NCBI GenBank assembly: GCA_022419385.1
Contig: JAJUBI010000005.1
Location: 2,728,001-2,792,000 of the forward strand
Reading direction: 5' to 3'
Length of the DNA stretch: 64,000 nt
Source of the DNA: Paraconiothyrium sp. Pb-2020
Lineage: Eukaryota; Ascomycota; Dothideomycetes; Pleosporales; Didymosphaeriaceae
In this document: positions 24,115 through 36,067 of the stretch, piece after piece
Numbering within the stretch: the stretch's first letter is position 1
Layout: every line of letters starts with the position of its first letter
Made by a program: the position numbers and the translations under genes
Notes under the pieces: generated by a model
The model's input: the letters and a program-made list of their open reading frames with translations, nothing else
Databases searched by the model: none
Told to the model about the DNA's origin: nothing

Positions 24115-25634
24115 GGTGGATGCGGTAGATTGTTTTTAGCTAAGATTGTATACCCATTGGTGTGAATGGTGCGATGTATGATGATAATGACCTGCATATG
24201 TCAATTTCGCTATGCTTTTCTAGAATTTTGGTGAGCTGAATCTCTGAGCAGGTCTTTTTAGTCAAATTCAATGTGGTCGTTAAATGTACTAGTTCAAGAA
24301 CCTAGACGACCAAGCGCTCTCAGACAACTCAATTACTAACACCGCCAGATGACCTTGGTTGCGACTTTTTCGATGGAAGCATGGACACTGCCGTACGGTG
24401 ATGGGAGTTTAGGTTACTTCAGCAAGACTAAGTGGGTAATGAAAAAAAGGATGTGGTATCTATCTATAGCGGCCAAGATTCAGGTAACTTTAGCCATCAC
24501 GTTGCGCATCGTCGATTAGCAGCAAGTGTTCAGGTTTGGTTTGAGAGAGTAGGCGATTTCTAGCAATATTGCCGCTGAAGAAAGCTGTTTACAAGGTCCT
24601 TCCTTGCTGACCCCGGACCCCTTTTATCCATAGCTTTGTCCATAGCGCTCTGCTGTCGCACCCTTTCTTGTCTAGCGCTTGTGGAGCACATGAAAATCAC
24701 GCGAACATCCTCCGTATTCCACGAACTTTATGCATCTCGCTTTTCCAGAAGGATGTTCCTCATCCGCGGTGTGGAGAACGCGGAAATTTGACACGAAGTG
24801 CCGCAGGTTCTTCATGAGCTTTGTCATGCTCGGCAAGAATGGGCACTAGATACCGAAGGAGCTTGGGATGTCTGAACACAAGATGGGTCCGTCTTCTTCG
24901 CGTTCCCTTACAAGAAGACGCATGGTCTTTTGAAGTGATTCTTAGTTCGACTGAAGAGTCTGGCTGGCTCCTTCCTTGTGGCTCGACTTTGGTCTTCGTT
25001 CCAATAGCGCTTCGTACGAGCTTAAAACCTTCCAGATACACATCTTGCTTATGGCCCCCTTCTCTTGGCCTACCTTTGGGCCAGGTGGTCGACGCCTTGG
25101 GCCGCTTATCTACTGCACTGATCGTGGTTATTTACGAAGGCACCCTTCAGCGTCACAACACGGAAATACGAACGGTGCCTCTCGTCAGCACTTTTAGATG
25201 TAAGCTTGGCCTTACTCCCGATGTCTCGAATTGTCTTGCTGCCTCGTGGTGCACCGCGATGTCGGGAGGAGAGGCGCGGCTCTCGCCCGCGGTTATTCTG
25301 CGGCGTAGGAGATCGCTACACTGCCGAGAATTGCGGGAAACGCCCATCGTTCCCGAAGGGTACCATGGGCAGCTTAGAAGCTTCATTTTGCAGTGTGATG
25401 GCCGTAACTCTCACCTGGATGGAATCTGCCCAACTGTACCTGCCTCGAGATGAACGGAAGCCTCGCGGCACAGCGATGCACTGTGATGAACAATGAGATG
25501 GTCGACTCTAACCTATATATCTGAGCGTGTTTACCAACAATTCTCTTCACTACTCTCTTCATCAGTTCACAGTCTTCATACATCTTGTCACTCGCCGAAC
25601 TTCTTTCTTCGTTGACCTAGCCTACTCTGCCAAC
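24115..25634. other. Intergenic spacer with uncertain open frames
   Basis: 1.5 kb between the sugar transporter and the small Cys-rich gene. On the minus strand from about 25130 to 24760 an open frame reads VDKRPKASTTWPKGRPREGG and onward, but neighbouring frames look equally protein-like and no domain is recognisable, so it is not called. The right 120 bp has the pyrimidine-rich character of a fungal promoter and leader for the gene at 25635. Confidence 0.4.
25514..25520 (+). promoter_or_regulatory. TATA-like box upstream of the small Cys-rich gene
   Basis: The string TATATAT lies 115 bp upstream of the ATG at 25635 and is followed by CT-rich leader sequence and a good start context (GCCAACATGTCC). 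This is the arrangement expected of a strongly transcribed fungal gene, but it is only a short motif match. Confidence 0.35.
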
Positions 25635-25922
25635 ATGTCCGGAACAGGTGCCTCTGGCGGGGACTTTCACAGATACCAGTGCAAGTACGCCCTGGTGGTG
25701 GACGGCCATACTCGCGATTTCATGTTCTATTCCCCCAATGAAGTATGCCAGGCGTGCCGTGTAGGTTTATGGTCTTTTACAACCAAATGCAGCTAACCAT
25801 TCGACAGCTCGCAGGCCGCACATAGATGTCTGGACTGTATCGCGACTCGCGCTTCGAACTTGTGTAGTCCACACAAGTATCCAGAGTTCACTCCGGCAGA
25901 CGGCATTCATTTGACCACTTAA
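25635..25922 (+). CDS. Small Cys-rich protein with CxxC-x6-CxxC, unknown function
   Basis: Two exons, 25635-25760 and 25815-25922, joined by a 54-nt intron (donor GTAGGT, branch CTAAC about 20 nt before the acceptor), giving 77 residues. The product has no signal peptide. Its core is YQCKYALVVDGHTRDFMFY followed by CQACRAAHRCLDC, a CxxC-x6-CxxC arrangement (C38, C41, C47, C50) that could bind one zinc ion. The second CxxC lies beyond the intron, so the motif appears only after splicing. An alternative acceptor seven bases earlier would end the protein after five residues. A TATA-like box and a pyrimidine-rich leader support transcription. I do not recognise the family. It lies alone in a gene-poor stretch; a small zinc-ribbon-like adaptor is a guess from the motif only. 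Confidence 0.5.
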
Positions 25923-28900
25923 TCTTCACACAATGGCGGCTCCCCAGTTTTCAGCACAGCGACGGTTGGGATTTGTTGGGGGTGGTTACTTGTTCTATGC
26001 AGGCCAATTCTAGATCTCTTATATTGAAGACAACTATTACTTCCATTGTAAACCATTCAAAGCAGTGAAAGACTTCAATATCTGATGTGGATGGCTTCAG
26101 AAGTCATCGTCAGCAATCAATCCAGTCACAACGCTCGAGATTGATTAGCGCAGCGTTCGACGCCCACGAAGATGGGAGGCATGACGTGACGACCCGCCAT
26201 CAGCTATCGCTCTACACTTCTTTCCCACCTCGCCTTCTCATCACAGCAGAACGGGACTCAGGCTCACTTCCATCCTTACATTCATATCACTGCTGCAGCC
26301 ATCGACAGATTGAATCAGCCTGCCTGGCAGCACGCTCTGCTTCTACGCGCAGAGGAGATTCCACGTTAACCCTGTCTTTTCTTTCGATGGCCATCAGTCA
26401 CGCGATGGCCGTTGCGATGCACGGTTTCCACTCCGTTCGCACATGGACGTGTTAAGGGCAAGGACCATGGTGCTTGGTGGGATCGCAAGCGGCTTCCAGA
26501 ACAGCATTTTCCGTTGCATCGATATTACTTGAACGCCGCATTAATGCGTCTCCCACGCAACCCGCGTGCCGTCCGGTATAGGAGATTATCCTCTATGCAT
26601 GGCTACTCTTTCGGCTCCGCACATCAAGGTCGATATCACCCAGCGAATTTGCCCACATGAGGTACGGCTGATGTCACAGAGGGCGACTCATTGCGCCGGT
26701 GGCACAACAAATCTAGGAAGACAAGAACAAGGGTCGTACAACTCACGAATAAGGCATTGAAGGCCGATGTTGCTCTGACGTAGGGAACGCCATGGCAAAT
26801 ATTACCAATGATGAACCTTTTCCTTTGTACGGCAGGAGACCTTGCCGCCCGAAAACTAGCTGTCCGCATGCCTAAACGTTGGCAGGCGAGAGCTAAGGAA
26901 CTTCGGTATCGCCCTGTAAAGTGGGGATCAGACAATCGACTGCGCGGCCAATGCCTATATCACGAGCGACATTATGTATGAACGATGCGACCGAATGACC
27001 TAATCATTGCGCTGTCTACCTACGCAAGGCCTCCTGGTTGCAAGAAGACCAACACTAAAGCCAGCACACCGCACGCCTTGCAGCATGTATCTAGGGATCT
27101 CGAGGGGCACATCCCTAACCGCTATCAGGCAAGGATGCGCTCAAAGGCTCTAAAGTCGGGGTGTGTCTAATGCTTTGACCACGCGTCAATATCAGTCCGC
27201 CTTGCGACCCGACGCTAGACTACTGGTTTTAGGCGCCCAAGTAGTCTCCACAGAGCGATCGTCAAGATTCGACATCACTTCTAGCGTCGAGCTAGCGGGT
27301 TGCACTACAATCGGTCGAGGCAGCATTGCAAAGTTCTCTTTGCGGACGGGTTCGTCAGGTGTCATCCTGTAGAACAGAGCATCAACAATTAGGCCAATAC
27401 TCAGAGAACATTGGCGCCCTGGTCTCAGTAGGCGACGGTTACTAGACGTCAGCAGGGTTTCCTCGAGCCACCGCTAGCCCAGGTCTCAATGCCCGACAGC
27501 ACTATTCACAAGTTTCGTTCGCTGTTCTGCGCTCGAGCACCGGCCGGCCGCTCTCGTGCGTGACGGTCTCGCAGCAGCCGTCCAGCCGAAATTCGCTGCT
27601 TCAATAGAGAGCCGAGAGCCACGGCTTCTAGAAAAGACACTCACGTACATTCGGCTGAGCATTATCTCATGGCCATCACCAGCTCGCCATATCCTGACGC
27701 AGCAAGGGACCTCGTGCGAGCCAGAATCCCTAGTCATTGTGGCACACACAAAGCCTCCACTTGGCTTGATGCCAGGTGGACCTCGTGCGTCGCAGTGCAC
27801 AATGGCCGGGTGCATCGTACGGCAGAATGCAGCCTGTTTCTTCCGATATTCTCTGCGGCCACCCTATAGCTCTTGGTAGAGATCTAACCACCATCCAAAA
27901 CCCCGGAACAGGGCTGTCGCTTTCAGGCAAGCGCATGGCATCGCGATGGTCACTCCGGGAGACTAGTTGTTAAGCGCCCGCACGGCTCTCGTCGCCACGG
28001 CGGTGTTGTCTATCAAAACGCCTCGAGTAGGGCAGTGCATCAGACCTGCGAAAGATTCCCAGACTCCACGCTCTACGTAACTCTCATTGAGGACTTGATG
28101 TTGACCCATGCCTGCGCATTGATCTCAAACTACCCCTGGAGTGGTAGTGCGCAAGTGCCAGCAACGTGTCTACAAGGCTGCATAATGTTGCATAGTGGCA
28201 TGCAACTTCGACCACCCATGGCGACCGTTGCCCTGCATCGAGGGCGATCCCAAACCTTGCAGATGCACAGTCACATGACCGAGAACGGCTGCGTCCAACC
28301 GAGATCATGCGAGTGCCTTGGCCTGAATCCGGTCCAGGCTTGCGCGCCGCGTGCGTTATTCCAACGTTCGCTCTTGTTAATATGCGGTCCATCCGATAAT
28401 TTGCTGCGACCATCGTATTTCGCGCGATGCATGCGATGCATTATGCCTCTCCGCGATTCACCCATTGTACTGACTATCGTTTAGGCCGTAAGAAGCACCA
28501 ATACAGTGCTGAAGCAGCTCAGTATTGTGCTGCCTACGCCATCGATGCTGAATAGTGCCAGATGCAAGGTTTGGAATAAGAATTGCGAACCACCTTTCGG
28601 TGCCTACCTGCTGATCTACTAACATGTATCTAAGCCAATCTTAGCCTTGGGAGACGTCGTTGTCTCGGCTACATTCAAGCCACACAGGCCGTGCCGCAGC
28701 ACAAGGCGAAGGTGGTTTTGCCGTTCCGTTGGCCACTGGCCTATGTGTGCGGCACGGCAACTCTTTCCAACCCCAGAAGACGGCGCTATGCAGGGCAGCC
28801 CTATCTGCCTCGACCTGTGACTGTGCGCTGGCGATGCGCCACGCTCAGCCTGTGGCATAGGTGCAGAGCGGACCGCACCATAGATGCGAGAAGTACACCT

Positions 28901-30232
28901 GAAGTTTTTTCAGAAGCCATCAACCAGAGAACTAAGGGTCACAAATAGCACAGTCGAATCATCGGGGCTTTTAGAGAAAATAAATGGCATCCGACGTCAT
29001 TCTTGTACGCGGAGTTTGAAATGTACGGGACGACGTCAGAAGACTTGAGACATAGGGCGGCCTATGGTGTCCCTACCCACGCCAATTCAGTACCGAAATT
29101 CCGGCTGGAGATATAGACGAGATACCTCAGTAAGTTCTGAATGCCGAACGCTACGTCGCATGATAGAATCAGCTGAGTTACTGTTCAGGCAAGCTAGGGT
29201 AAGCCTTTCTGATCTTGCTCTATCAGCCTGGGGCAGCTACACTTCGTGCGTAAGAGAGGGGCGACATGGGGTCGTCTTACCCGACTACAGTAGCGGACCA
29301 GGGTGCAGCAATGCTGCCTGAACCCCATACCCTCGTGCTTACCACGGTCGCGCTCGCATGTGGGATCGTCGGACACTGTCTTTGACTCAGACGAAGCTCA
29401 CTAAGCGATTACATTCTCAACTTGTCAATGAACATAGTGGACCTTTTCCACACTTCCACCGAGCCAGACGGACTTTTTCAATGCCGATAGACGTAACGGT
29501 CATGCAGACTGTTGTGCCGCACATGGAAAGTCATCGTAAAGAACTTCCCGTACGGGACCTTCCAGTCCGCACCTGCCTGCTGTCGCTGTCTCACCGCAAT
29601 ATGCTACGTGCTGCACCATATCGAAAGCAGCTGCACCTGTACAGATAAAAAAGCACCGTTATCGACATTTGGGGGCGATCCAACAACAAAGCATGCAATA
29701 ACAAGCTTTCCCAAAGGCGCCAACGGCGGCACCGCGGCTATATCACACTGTCAAAGTGTACAGGCTGCATTTCGCTAGTAGGTCACTTACGCTACGAGCC
29801 GTCGCGTCGTCCATGTCGGGCCGCCTTCGATATACAGGGCTCTCAGGGTTCTAGTGTGACTTCACCGTCACATTTATGGACATCGTCACTGGCGCCACAG
29901 CGGCTGGTATACGGACCGAACGCCTTCGCTACTTTCTATGCCACAGTAGGACGTGGACGGCGGAGAAGGATGCCGCTGATGCAGGCTTCGTCACGGGGCG
30001 TTGCGGCTACGGGGGCAAGATGCTTACGGTAAGAGTGATGACACGGTGAGATTACGATGAGTATGGAAGTATAAATTACTGTTACAAACATCCCATCCGT
30101 AAGCCCGCCGTATGTATGCAAAAGCCGTATTCATAAACCTTGAACATCGTGAATCGAACGTGAAGCGTATGTAAGCTGGCGATAGCCTAACATGAGACCA
30201 GGTCACTGGGCCCATCACCCACCATCAACCGA
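25923..30232. other. 4.3-kb gene-free stretch
   Basis: Read on both strands, this stretch offers many short frames (60-150 codons) but none with a recognisable domain, consistent codon character or intron pattern. Base composition is not obviously AT-shifted, so it does not look like a heavily RIP-mutated transposon. No terminal repeats, tRNA or microsatellite noticed. The right end is the 3' flank of the Mug190 gene. Confidence 0.4.
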
Positions 30233-33200
30233 TCAAGTTCCAGTTTCTGCTCATGGTTAGCTACAACCACGCATATGTGCACAGTATATGGACAGTACTT
30301 ACCAGTCTCGACACCTGGCTGTCTACCATCCAGATCACCCGTGACCTTTTTCTTCAGCTTCGCCATACCGAGCTTCGCCTGGTCCTTTGCGAACTTTGCA
30401 TTGCGTGCGGGTTTCCACTGCATCATACCGCGCTGCTTGCGCTCCTCTGTGCGCTTGTTTTGCTTATTAGTGCTCTTGCTGCTTCGTGACGACAGGTTAC
30501 CACCACTGGAGTCGGCCGTGGTGTCGGTGCGCGCCGTGGATTGTGACATACGCGGACCGCGAGTCGACGTCGGCGACGTTGGCGACAGGTCGGTTTCCTG
30601 ATGACTGAGGTTTCCATTCGGCTCATTTCCGTTGATGCTCTGGTCCCTGTCCTGACCGGTGCTTTGATCTTTGCCATCCGTGTTGCCTTTACGAGCTTGC
30701 TTGCCACCGCCGGGACCACCGGACATGTTGCCGGCGTGGCCAGCAGTATCCGCATCTTCTACTCCGATATCAGACGAGGACTCCGATTCCAATCCTGAAT
30801 CATCATGGTCCTCGTCATCAGAGGGATGGTACGGGTCGTGAAGCGGCTCGTCTCTACCAGGCTCTCTCCTCTTCTTCCCCTTCGTGTCAAGGTAGGCCTT
30901 AGGGTCGTGGCCAAAAGCCCCAGACCAATCGACACCGTCTTTTGCGAGCCACTTCCTCTTCTCTTCTGGGTCGGCGTTTTTGAGGATGTCGCGGCCTTCG
31001 GTGAGCGATTGGCTGTGCAGCTGTTGAACGCGCTCTGAAAGCTCCTTCTCCACCTTGCGGGTGCGTACGCCTTCGGTGAGACAGGCCTCCCAGGTCTCAT
31101 ACGTCTCGCGAGATGCGTTGTCCACGATGAATTGCTCGTGTGACTCGTCCATACCGGCTTTGAACCGTGCACGGAATTGCAGACGTCCAACCTCTTGGAG
31201 ATCCTCGAGACCCGGCTCGTTATGGCAGTTGTCCTCGGTGATATAATTCTGAGTGAGTCGTGCGGGACTAGACGTCGTCCAGATAGGGATGTTGATGTCG
31301 GCATCCTCATTGTCGATGAAATGCTGCAACCAGATAATAGCGTACGCGGCCGCCTTGCGCTTGTTCGCAACATGGAATTCGAACACGATGGGTGACCTAT
31401 AACGGTGCTTGACCGGCATGCGAACATTGTGCTTACCATTGTCCGCTTTGAGGTCCCAATAGTACCCATCGCCTTCGTCGAGTTTCTGAGCTCCGGACCG
31501 GCCGATCTTCCCGGTGCTGCCGCCTGTTCGCAACTTGAGCTTCGCAGCGTGGCCATAGCCAACTGCAAGTATACGATCCGATGAGAATTCGAAGCTGCCG
31601 ACATCCCAGCCAAGCATATGAGGAGGGAGACGCGTTTCGATGCTGCGGAAGAGCAAGGAAATGCGGATTCGGCCAAAGCCAATACCTCCATCGAGCGGGT
31701 ACCATCGCGTGACCTGTGAAGACGTCTCAAGGACATCGGAAAGCTTCAGTGGAACGACTCCAAGGATCGGATCGTGTTCACGGTTGCGCTGGTCGCGAAC
31801 GGTGACAGTGACGATTGCAGATCGCCAGTCACGAATGAATCGCTCGGTACCGGCATTGAAAATAGGCTGCGAGGATACAGCCTTGGAACGTGTTTTGTAG
31901 ACCAACTCATCGTTGTACAGTATGGTGCAGTAACTGGTGGGTAGGTCACCACCTGTTTCTTCGGTGGCTTCTCCGTACGGTTTCGCCGGCTCAAATTCGC
32001 GGCCCTTGCGGGAGCCACTCGTACCCTGGATGTTATCAAGTTCGAGGTTTACGATTTGATGGACGATAACGCTGCAGATACCGCTTGGCCAAAGCGGATC
32101 CGGAGGTGTATGCATCACTGCGTCGTCTTGTTCGTTATTGATAACACCCTTCTCGTCTTGTAGAGCAGGATCGTCTTTCAGCTCGTTTGGAAGAGCGCGG
32201 TTCTTTCCATCAGTCCTCAGAGCCGGACGGAACTTTGGTTTGCTGAAATAACCGACTTCCCAGTGAAGTTCGCCCGGCATTTCGCTGTCTGCATCCATTC
32301 CAGCAAGCTTGGAAGTTTGGGGATACATCTTTCCCGGGTGCTGGATCATCTTTTGCATTGACAGCTCGACCTTTCCGACAATGTCGTCAGCGGTGTGCCT
32401 ATCTGAATCCCACAGTTCGACACTGAGGTTTTCATTCGCTTTGATGAGTTCCGGGGTGACAAGGAGTGCCGTTGTCTCTTCCCAGATAGGGTTGAGATCG
32501 TCGGTGATAACGCGCGTGCAGTACATAGGCTTCCCGTACTTGCTGAAAGCCAGTGTGATATATGGGTCGCTTCCACCGTGTTTCGAACCGCGTCGGTCTT
32601 GTTTGCTGAGGCCAACCGCGCGGTGGATCCGAATCCACATGACACCAAGAGCTTCAGTATCTTTCTGGATAGAGTCGCCCTGGAGGATAGCGCGCATATC
32701 AATTGACATCGATTTCGGAGCAACGTACACTGTTTGTTGTTAACAGGCTGCCAACCAATTGTGTGGGAGTCAAAAACTTACTACTCGCTGCTGCTTTGAT
32801 AGCATAGTTGACGAAGTTGCTGATCAAGGGCAGGTTGAGAATATTGACACCTTTCTCGACCATGGGGATGCAGCCTGCCTCAACTTGTGGAGTGCCCATC
32901 AGCGTGAAGGTCAAGGTCTTTAAAAATGGAGGTTCAGGAGTCATAGCCAATCGTAACCGCACGGTACCAACAAGCCCTTGAAGCTCGACGAAGATTGGTA
33001 GCGGAACACCAAAGAGACCTTTAATCCCCAGATAGAATACCAACTGCATGTGCATGTTGCGTGCTCGGTCTGATGCTCGCTTGCCGCTCGGCTGAGCGTG
33101 ATATGCGAATGACACCTCCAGGTTATAGTAATCACCCCCTTCCTCGTCTGCGGCAGCTTCTTGGGGGTCTTTCGTTTTCTTATTCTCGTCGTGGATTGAT

Positions 33201-34252
33201 TGCTTCATGTCTGACATGTGAGAGTCTGGGAGAGCCCTCAAGCTAAGAATCCGCAATGGGTTGCTTCCCTGGTTGATCTCGGCAACCCGGACATTTTCGA
33301 TGACGCCGGGAACGGAGGCCTGCATGACATCCTCGAGCATGTCAGCTACACCTTGGAACATGTCAGGATTGATCAGTCCCCACACGATGCCGAGCATTGT
33401 GTTCATCCATTCCACAGACTCGGGGAGCAGGTTTGCGGTGGCCTGTATATGTTAGCAGTAGTCAACACAGTAGCGCAATAGATGTACCATCTGCCCTCGC
33501 GTCTTCTCGCTCTCCCACTCAACCTCCCTTCCACTGCGAATAACCTCCTTCACCCACAGGAATACTCCTGACGACAGACACATGCCGAGAGGCACGAGAC
33601 CCAACAATCTGCCACCAAACATCTTGCCGACGACAACAGTGGCTACTAGTATGCCAACGCATAGCAGCGTGGCTCGCTTCTCCAGAGCGGCGAATGTCGG
33701 CTCATAGCTAACAGACGGCGTGGGATGGAACAAGATGTTGGTCTTCTCGCCATGGATGGGCACGTCGGAAGTCGTGCCTTCGGCGACTGGGTCTGGGGGC
33801 GCGGTGACATCTTGATTGTGCTTGTATTCGGCCAACGGTTGGCTGGGGTCGGTCTTTATGGGCTGGAATGTGTAAGCTGGAGGGGATCTCCGGGTGGAGA
33901 AGTGAATACATACCGTGGGCTTTTGGAGGTTGGCATTGGGCACTGAAAGCTGAGGATTCTCGACCTGGTCTATCATGGACTTGCTGACATCCTCTATGGT
34001 GACCTCCCTGCCTGTGGTGGGATCGGTGACAACTCTCTGGGTGCCCTCGAGCCCCGCGTTTTGTGGTTTGTGGGGTATGGCTTCTCCGGTGGCTGCGGCA
34101 TGCTTCTTCCTCTCCCTCTCCTGCTCGTCCAGCTTGCGGTCCCGCTCGGCCTTGTCCTTGTCAAGGTTTTGGATGAACTTCTTCACGGTCGGGACGGGAT
34201 TGGCGCCCGAATAGTGGCCGCCCGGGGCGTGCTGCTGCTGCTGTTCTGCCAT
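30233..34252 (-). CDS. Mug190-like protein with membrane anchor, SMP and C2 domains
   Basis: Five exons: 34252-33914, 33862-33488, 33442-32782, 32729-30303, 30246-30233, giving 1271 residues. A Gln-rich, charged N-terminus precedes two hydrophobic segments (about residues 170-217: LLCVGILVATVVVGKMFGG and GLVPLGMCLSSGVFLWV). Then come an SMP/lipid-transfer-like domain (about 240-445) and two C2-type regions, one starting near 485 (VMWIRIHRAVGLSKQD, then GGSDPYITLAF) and one near 673 (CSVIVHQIVNLEL). The C-terminus is long and low-complexity. This order matches meiotically up-regulated gene 190 proteins, relatives of tricalbins/extended synaptotagmins at ER contact sites; lipid transfer or tethering is inferred. 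The last coding exon is only 14 nt; splicing it yields GVETETGT, whereas the unspliced message stays open for about 40 more residues. It is divergent from nagA with a 518-bp spacer. Confidence 0.9.
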
Positions 34253-34770
34253 GATGGCGCAGTGCCCTAGGACTCAATTGACGGACAAGGAGAACAGGCC
34301 CTGTATAGTCGGTATGATTATGAGGAGGGGTAGGAGCAAGGGACGGCGGTAGATCCGATTGATTAAAGAGCTGGCGCTCTCTGGGTCAGTGGCACGCAAA
34401 AGCAGGGCAGAGCCGCGACGGCGCGTCAAAGAAGTGGCTACAGCACGAACCCGTCGACAGTGATGTCATGACAAGCCACAGCATCCACCACGCTCGCGGA
34501 GACAGCTAGCTGCCGCGTCCGCCATGCCTCCATCGCCCTGGACAGCGGCCGCAACAAGGCCACGGACAGCTTTGGGCGCTGGGCTGCCCACAGTCGCTCG
34601 AGATAGGATTCTGATTCGCATCGTGCCCAGCCTGTGACGAAAGCGGGGGGCAGCCGCGGCCAATCGACGCGTGCCGAACAGCGGGGCCCCGTCGGATCCT
34701 CGCCTAGCCCTGCTCCGATCCCATGAACCATCGCCCGCAACGACTCAGCCCAGCCCGCCCTCACACGACT
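34253..34770. promoter_or_regulatory. Shared divergent promoter region (Mug190 / GlcNAc-6-P deacetylase)
   Basis: The two genes start 518 bp apart on opposite strands with no other gene between, so both promoters must lie here. An upstream in-frame ATG at 34723 would add 16 residues to the deacetylase. No specific factor site is claimed. Confidence 0.5.
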
Positions 34771-36067
34771 ATGTCGGGCTGGTTCACCCTGTTTACCAAC
34801 GCGCGGTACGTCCTCGACGGCGCGCTTGTCGAGGACCATCTGGTCATCTCCGATGAGACGGGCACCATCCTGCGGAGAGAAGGCTACATTGGCGGCGACG
34901 TGGTAGACCTGGACGACAGCATCATTGCGCCCGGCTTCCTGGAGCTGCATACAAACGGCGCCAATGGCTTTCACTTCACGCACTTTGGAGACGAGAACAG
35001 CTATGCGCAGCAAATAGACAAGATCGCACGCTACTACGCGACCCAAGGTGTCACGGGATTCTGGGCAACCATACCCACCGTCGAGGCAGCAGAGTTCCAC
35101 AAGGTCCATCAGTCTCCCTTGATGTGCATTGAGACGGACGAGATCTGACTCTCACCAGATCTTGCCCTCCCTCGCAGCTCGCGATATACCAAACTCGGCA
35201 TCTCTCCTCGGTGCACACACCGAAGGCCCGTACCTGCATCCCGAGAAGAAGGGCGCACACAATGCCTCGCTCTTTCAAACATGTGACGTTCCGCCGTCTA
35301 CCATCTACGGAGCCTCCAACCTCTCATCCTCCGTCAAGCTCGTGACAGTGGCACCGGAGACCCCTGGTTCCGCAAACCTCATCAAGACCCTCACATCTAG
35401 CGGCATCAAAGTGTCCATGGGCCACTCTACCGCCTCTTATTCAGATGGCCTCGCAGGTCTGGACGCCGGAGCAACCTGCCTGACCCATACTCTCAACGCC
35501 ATGCCACCGTTCGCATCCCGCATTCCAGGTCTGGCAGGATTGATATCGCTCCCCTCTACGCACAAACCCGCCACCCCCTGGTACACCATCATCCCAGATG
35601 GCGAACACCTCCACCCAGCAACGGTATCCCTCCTTCATAAAAGCAACCCCAAACGATCAATCCTCATCACTGATTCAATCGAACTTGCCTCTCTACCAGA
35701 CGGCACCTATCCCGGTCATGCTCAGATCCCCTTTGAGCAAACAAAGGCCGGCACGCGGGCCACTATCGCGGGCACCGACACGTTGATCGGCGGTTGCATA
35801 CCCTTGCAAACGGGGGTCCGCAATCTGATGTCGTGGTCGGGATGTGGCATTGCGGAGGCTGTGTGCTCTGTCACGGAGAACGTAGCTGCTTTCATGGGAA
35901 TTGATGGTGTTGGTGGAAGGGGGGTGCTTAGGGAAGGAAGGAGAGCTGATCTCTGTGTATTGAATGAGGCGGGTGAAGTTTTGCAGACTTGGGTAGCTGG
36001 GCGAAAGGTGTGGGATAAGGAAGAAGACATGGAGCAGAGGGAGAATGATGGTGATGCGAGAGGCTAA
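34771..36067 (+). CDS. nagA: N-acetylglucosamine-6-phosphate deacetylase
   Basis: Two exons, 34771-35103 and 35159-36067, giving 413 residues. The enzyme hydrolyses GlcNAc-6-phosphate to glucosamine-6-phosphate and acetate, the committed step in recycling chitin-derived amino sugar. The amidohydrolase TIM barrel shows the metal and substrate motifs: PGFLELHTNGANG, HTEGPYLHPEKKGAHN, GHSTAS, THTLNAMPP, the catalytic Asp in LITDSIEL, and GGCIPLQTGVRNL. The length fits the family. The intron (donor GTCCAT, 55 nt) is needed to join FHK to ILPSLAARDIP, a conserved join. ATG 34771 (MSGWFTLFTNARYV) fits orthologue N-termini better than the upstream 34723. In fungi this gene often clusters with GlcN-6-P deaminase and a GlcNAc kinase; neither is present here. 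Confidence 0.94.

Noticed and set aside
24760..25490. Minus-strand run of protein-like frames (VDKRPKASTTWPKGRPREGG and neighbours) that could be stitched into a decayed gene.
   Set aside because: Two different frames over the same bases looked equally plausible and no domain was recognised, so the coherence is probably compositional.
25923..30232. Searched for a transposon or RIP-mutated repeat to explain the gene-free stretch.
   Set aside because: No terminal repeats, no transposase-like frame and no visible AT shift.
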